Below, one piece after another: positions 60,065 through 64,000 of a stretch of 64,000 bases of DNA. Numbering within the stretch: the first letter of the stretch is position 1; each line of letters starts with the position of its first letter. The position numbers and the translations under genes are program-made. Source of the DNA: an uncultured Arenicella sp. (GTDB lineage: Bacteria; Pseudomonadota; Gammaproteobacteria; Arenicellales; Arenicellaceae); NCBI GenBank assembly GCA_937922925.1, contig CALAKU010000022.1, positions 42,041 to 106,040 on the forward strand, given 5' to 3'. Under the pieces are notes generated by a model. The model saw only the letters and a list, made by a program, of their open reading frames with translations. It made no database searches and was not told the DNA's origin.

Positions 60065-61954
60065 TTAACTGGATTGCTTAGCGGCGACCCATGCATCTAC
60101 CTTAGCTTCCACCACATTCAATGGCAGTGGACCATATTTTAGAACCTCGTCGTGATACTCACGAATATCAAATTGCTCGCCTAAGGCTGCTTTGGCCTTT
60201 TCGCGCAACTCAATAATCTTTAACATGCCGATTTTGTAGGCCGTCGCCTGAGACGGCATCACAACGTGACGTTCAACCATTTTGACGGCGTCCGATTCTG
60301 CGTTAGGCGTGTTATTAACGTAATAATCAATGCCTTGCTGGCGCGTCCACTTTTTAGTGTGGATGCCGGTGTCGACCACTAAACGGCAGGCGCGCCAAAG
60401 CTCCATTGCTAAACGGCCAAAGTCGGAATACGGGTTTTCATAGAAACCAAATTCCTTAGGCAAGAACTCAGAGTACAAACCCCAGCCTTCAATGTAGGCC
60501 GTGTAACCGCCAAAGCGTCGGAATTTTGGAATGCCTTGAAGTTCTTGTTGAATCGCCAATTGCATGTGATGACCGGGGATGCCTTCGTGATACGCCAGCG
60601 CCTCCATTTGATACACGGGCATGGCTTTCATGTCGTAAAGGTTTGCGTAATACAAACCGGGCCGTGTACCGTCTTCACTAGGGCGTTGGTAGAACGCTTT
60701 GCCTGCTGACTGCTCACGGAAGGGCTCGACGGCTTTTACTTTGAGATCCGCCTTGGGCTTGGTGATGAACATCTCATCGGTTTTGCCCTTAATGGTTTCG
60801 ATCAGATCGGTGGCTTCCTGAAGATAACGGGCTTTGCCTTCTTCGGTATTGGCATAGTAAAACTGATCGTCTTCACGCATGAATTGCATGAACGCTTTGA
60901 GATCACCGTCGAAGTTCACTTTGTCTTTGATGGCGCGCATTTCGTTATGAATACGCTCTACTTCTTTTAAGCCAATTTCATGAATTTCGTTAGAGCTAAG
61001 TTCAGTCGTCGTGGTGCGTTTTAAAGCGACATTAAAAAATTCATCGCCGTCTTTCCATTTCCAAACGCCGTCGTCGGTAGTGGCTTGTTTTTCAAGCTCC
61101 ACCAAATGATCAATGAGCTTTTGATAAGCAGGCTGCATAGAATTACTCAGCGCTGCCGTTGCTTGCTCGATTAGTGTATCGCGCTGAGCGTCATTAACAG
61201 CCTCATCTTTTTCCGCTAAGGCCGTTACCTTTTTAGTAAAGTCGGCGAGCAGGGCACTCGGTTCGCCATCATCAAACGGCGCGCCAGTGATGATGTTTTT
61301 ACTGTCTCGAATCACGTGCGGAAATACAAACTTTGGCGGAATGATGTTGGCCGCAGTGCGAGCCTCAATGCCTTCAATAAGTTGATCAAAATAGGGGCCG
61401 ATTTTGTTTAGGCGGGCAATGTAGTTCTCTGCGTCTTGTACGCTATTAATGCGATGTTGGTTAATCAACAAGGAAACGACGCCACTGTGGCGACCAAACA
61501 TTTGATTTACCGGGTAGTTATATAAACGCCAGCGAGCGTCTTCTATGTCTTCTTCCAAGCTTTGTTTGAATAGGTCGTAACTGAGTTGCGTTGCTTCGTC
61601 GAGCTTGGCTCGATCTATGCTGCCCAAGTCGGCCAGATATTGTTTGTTAAGCTCTAACGATTCATCATCAAAGGCTTTACTCAAATCATTCCACTCGTCT
61701 TGGCGTTCTTTACGGCCCAAAAAGGTCAAGCTCTCGGGGCTTCGAGCAACGGACTCTTCAAACGCGCGCTCAAACAGCGCATTCGCTTTTTCAGATTCGC
61801 TCATCTGCGGCGTTTGGGCCGCTGCTTTATCTGTATTACTAGCCGGTGTTGAAGAGGATGAATTGGAGTCGGGCTGGCAGGCGGCAAGGCCAAGTGTTAG
61901 GGCAGCGAAGCCTATTGCCACGGCGATAGGCTTGATTCGAGCAAAAAGAGTCAT
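60065..61954 (-). CDS. DUF885-family lipoprotein (putative peptidase-like)
   Basis: Lipobox LGLAAC; ALAYHEGIPGHHMQLAIQQEL motif; 629 aa. Confidence 0.88.
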   Translation of the reverse strand: MTLFARIKPIAVAIGFAALTLGLAACQPDSNSSSSTPASNTDKAAAQTPQMSESEKANALFERAFEESVARSPESLTFLGRKERQDEWNDLSKAFDDESLELNKQYLADLGSIDRAKLDEATQLSYDLFKQSLEEDIEDARWRLYNYPVNQMFGRHSGVVSLLINQHRINSVQDAENYIARLNKIGPYFDQLIEGIEARTAANIIPPKFVFPHVIRDSKNIITGAPFDDGEPSALLADFTKKVTALAEKDEAVNDAQRDTLIEQATAALSNSMQPAYQKLIDHLVELEKQATTDDGVWKWKDGDEFFNVALKRTTTTELSSNEIHEIGLKEVERIHNEMRAIKDKVNFDGDLKAFMQFMREDDQFYYANTEEGKARYLQEATDLIETIKGKTDEMFITKPKADLKVKAVEPFREQSAGKAFYQRPSEDGTRPGLYYANLYDMKAMPVYQMEALAYHEGIPGHHMQLAIQQELQGIPKFRRFGGYTAYIEGWGLYSEFLPKEFGFYENPYSDFGRLAMELWRACRLVVDTGIHTKKWTRQQGIDYYVNNTPNAESDAVKMVERHVVMPSQATAYKIGMLKIIELREKAKAALGEQFDIREYHDEVLKYGPLPLNVVEAKVDAWVAAKQSS

Positions 61955-62088
61955 GAGTTTCTCCAGAGGATCATTTTTCTAAAGTGTAACAAACCGAGAT
62001 GCATAACTGCGCAAAAAGGTCGCACTAATTGCGCGACCTTTTGAATGCGATGATCGTTCGATAATGCTGATTGTTTCGATGCGCGAGT

Positions 62089-63171
62089 TTACATTTTGAT
62101 GACCAGGCCTTCACTTGGGTCATTTTTGCCGGAACAGACGCTTTCGTACACTGACTCCAGGCCAGCCAAACCGTGCAGTTCTTTGATGCGCAGCCAGTCT
62201 CGGCTTTTAGCGATGGTCTGGCCTACGTAAGAGAATGAGCGTTTATCCCATTCAGATTGGCCCAGGTCTTGGATGCCTTTTTGGATAACGGATGGCGCAA
62301 AAAACATTTTACTGCGCTCGCGAATAATACCCTCGCCATCGCGAGGTTGATCCCAGTGAGTTAAGCCAACATTGCTCGTGAATTTCATATTGTTGCCCAA
62401 ATGTTGATGTAGGCGGCTGAGCAAGGGAATATTGCCGGACATGTCCACAATCACAGTGGGTTTGCTAGCATCAATTGAGTCGATATTGTCGTAGTCATAG
62501 GCTTGATCATAAGCGCCCATGGTGTTCACCAGCTCAAGATTTCCTTTGCTGGTGAGGCCGATGGCCGTCGGCGCATTTGCGTCATTAAGAAGGCCAAAAC
62601 CCAAACCTGAACTGGTTTTGGATGAAGCCGATACTACGATAACTTGCTCAGCCCCAAACCAATCGTTGTCTTGCAACATGGTTTGAATGCAAAACGCGGT
62701 AAGGTGCAAAACAAAGAGCAATATGCGCTCATCGTCTTGCGCGCGCGAATAACCGGGTTCGTTCAGTACACGGCGATAAATATTGTAGCCAATCGGTAAT
62801 TCGGCACGATGTGCGCTGCCATCAATAAACATGGCGTCGTTGGTTTTTGCCGGTCGCATGATGAGTTCTTGCGACGGCAGAAAGTAACCAAATAGACGGT
62901 CGCCGACAGGGATATCAGGGTGCTTCGATTCGCTAACATCCGCAAAGCCCCATACTGGAATAATGCCCCAAGCCTCTGGCTCGTCGCCTTGCGCAGGAAA
63001 GAACTCCCAATAGCGAATCTGATCGCCGGCAACCGCGTAGGTAATATTATTGGCGGTAAAGGCAAAGCGATCGATCTTTGCTCGAACCTCACCGTCGTTT
63101 AGATCTCGAGGTTGCACATCCACTAGGCGATGCTGATGAAAATTGCGCTTGCTGGTTTGGAATTCTTGCAT
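62089..63171 (-). CDS. DUF2855-family protein (MDR/zinc-free quinone reductase-like)
   Basis: 360 aa; RAKIDRFAFTANNITYAVAGDQIRYWEFFPA and VIVVSASSKTSSGLGFGL motifs. Confidence 0.8.
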   Translation of the reverse strand: MQEFQTSKRNFHQHRLVDVQPRDLNDGEVRAKIDRFAFTANNITYAVAGDQIRYWEFFPAQGDEPEAWGIIPVWGFADVSESKHPDIPVGDRLFGYFLPSQELIMRPAKTNDAMFIDGSAHRAELPIGYNIYRRVLNEPGYSRAQDDERILLFVLHLTAFCIQTMLQDNDWFGAEQVIVVSASSKTSSGLGFGLLNDANAPTAIGLTSKGNLELVNTMGAYDQAYDYDNIDSIDASKPTVIVDMSGNIPLLSRLHQHLGNNMKFTSNVGLTHWDQPRDGEGIIRERSKMFFAPSVIQKGIQDLGQSEWDKRSFSYVGQTIAKSRDWLRIKELHGLAGLESVYESVCSGKNDPSEGLVIKM

Positions 63172-63196
63172 AGTGTTCTCCAGTGGCTGGCTCGGT

Positions 63197-64000
63197 TTAA
63201 GCTCCGCGCTGTTGATTTAGGGTCATAACTTGATTCATCAATTTTGGCATATTCGACTGCACACCAGGAATGGCATTTTTGATGCGGCCTAAAATTGCCA
63301 ATTCTTCAGCAGTGGTGTTTTCATCCGGGGTAACCAAGGCGGTAAAGCCATCCAAACGATTAGTACGCAGCCAATCGCGCAGCCCCGGTTCTTGCGACCA
63401 GCGTTGTTGATTGCGCATTTGCGCCGCCATCCCGATCAGCCAATCTACGTCGTGGTTTGGCAATGGCACGATTTGGCAAATATCATTTTTAGTTGCCTCG
63501 TCGTCATAGTTCGCTTCGATATGCGCGATAAAAGCCGCGCTAAACACGGGCTGATAAGAACGTACGGTTTGCACCATTATCGTATTGCCATCAAACACCG
63601 GGAAGACTTCGGTGACGGGCACCGCACGCGCTGAGCAATCAATAAATACGGTATTGTCAGGCACAGTGTAGTTTCCTTGATCAAGCGTAATTTCGCCAAC
63701 CTTGATTTCGCTCACGCGGCCGAGACGAACCACATTTTTAATGCGCTGCAGCTGCGCCAACTCATCGCGACTGACTGTGGCGCCATGGAACATACTCGGC
63801 AACACTGATTCATCAAGGCGCATCAGTACACCGCCTTGTTCGAGGCGCTCAAACAAATCAGCAACATTATTAGCCGCAGCGATGGCCTCCATTTGAGTTG
63901 CTTGCGCGCCAATACTATTGGCGAAAAAATCTCGGCTTGGTTGTGTGTTTTGGCGATCAATCCACCAGCCGTCGCGAGGCATAATCCAGTGAATCAAATC
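63197..64000 (-). CDS. Probable NAD(P)/FAD-dependent oxidoreductase, C-terminal part; N-terminus beyond window edge
   Basis: Open minus-strand frame through the right edge; IHWIMPRDGWWIDR and TVFIDCSARAVP resemble a flavin-oxidoreductase C-terminal region. Adjacent to the DUF2855 gene. Confidence 0.5.
   Translation of the reverse strand, partial: DLIHWIMPRDGWWIDRQNTQPSRDFFANSIGAQATQMEAIAAANNVADLFERLEQGGVLMRLDESVLPSMFHGATVSRDELAQLQRIKNVVRLGRVSEIKVGEITLDQGNYTVPDNTVFIDCSARAVPVTEVFPVFDGNTIMVQTVRSYQPVFSAAFIAHIEANYDDEATKNDICQIVPLPNHDVDWLIGMAAQMRNQQRWSQEPGLRDWLRTNRLDGFTALVTPDENTTAEELAILGRIKNAIPGVQSNMPKLMNQVMTLNQQRGA

Overview
This 64 kb window looks like ordinary gammaproteobacterial chromosome with dense operons. 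I see no rRNA, tRNA, CRISPR array, prophage or transposase. All family assignments were made by reading the translations; no searches were run. From left to right: (i) a ponA/mrcA - pilMNOPQ - aroK - gltBD - hemE block that lacks aroB and the SPOR/damX-like gene usually present, and that has gabD plus a ferredoxin/ferredoxin-reductase pair inserted; (ii) tesA divergent from an ybbA/ybbP-type ABC system, then an APC permease and a YceI lipoprotein; (iii) an SNF-type Na+ symporter divergent from a LysR gene, followed by hyuA-hyuB-FAD oxidoreductase-aminotransferase-SDR, a probable uncharacterised catabolic cluster; (iv) an assimilatory nitrate cluster (ANTAR/NasT-like regulator, nrtABC, a porin, nirBD, nasA) with an NtrC-like site, a sigma-54 promoter and a terminator-like leader upstream of nrtA; (v) a FAN1-type VRR-NUC nuclease fused to a C-terminal DEDDh exonuclease; (vi) assorted transport and metabolic genes (EamA, MetC-like, NhaC, GntR, GH36 alpha-galactosidase, alpha/beta hydrolase, MATE, DUF885, DUF2855). 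I found no clearly new biological system. The best candidates for follow-up are the FAN1-DEDDh fusion, the layered nitrate-leader regulation with an adjacent porin, and the hyuAB cluster.
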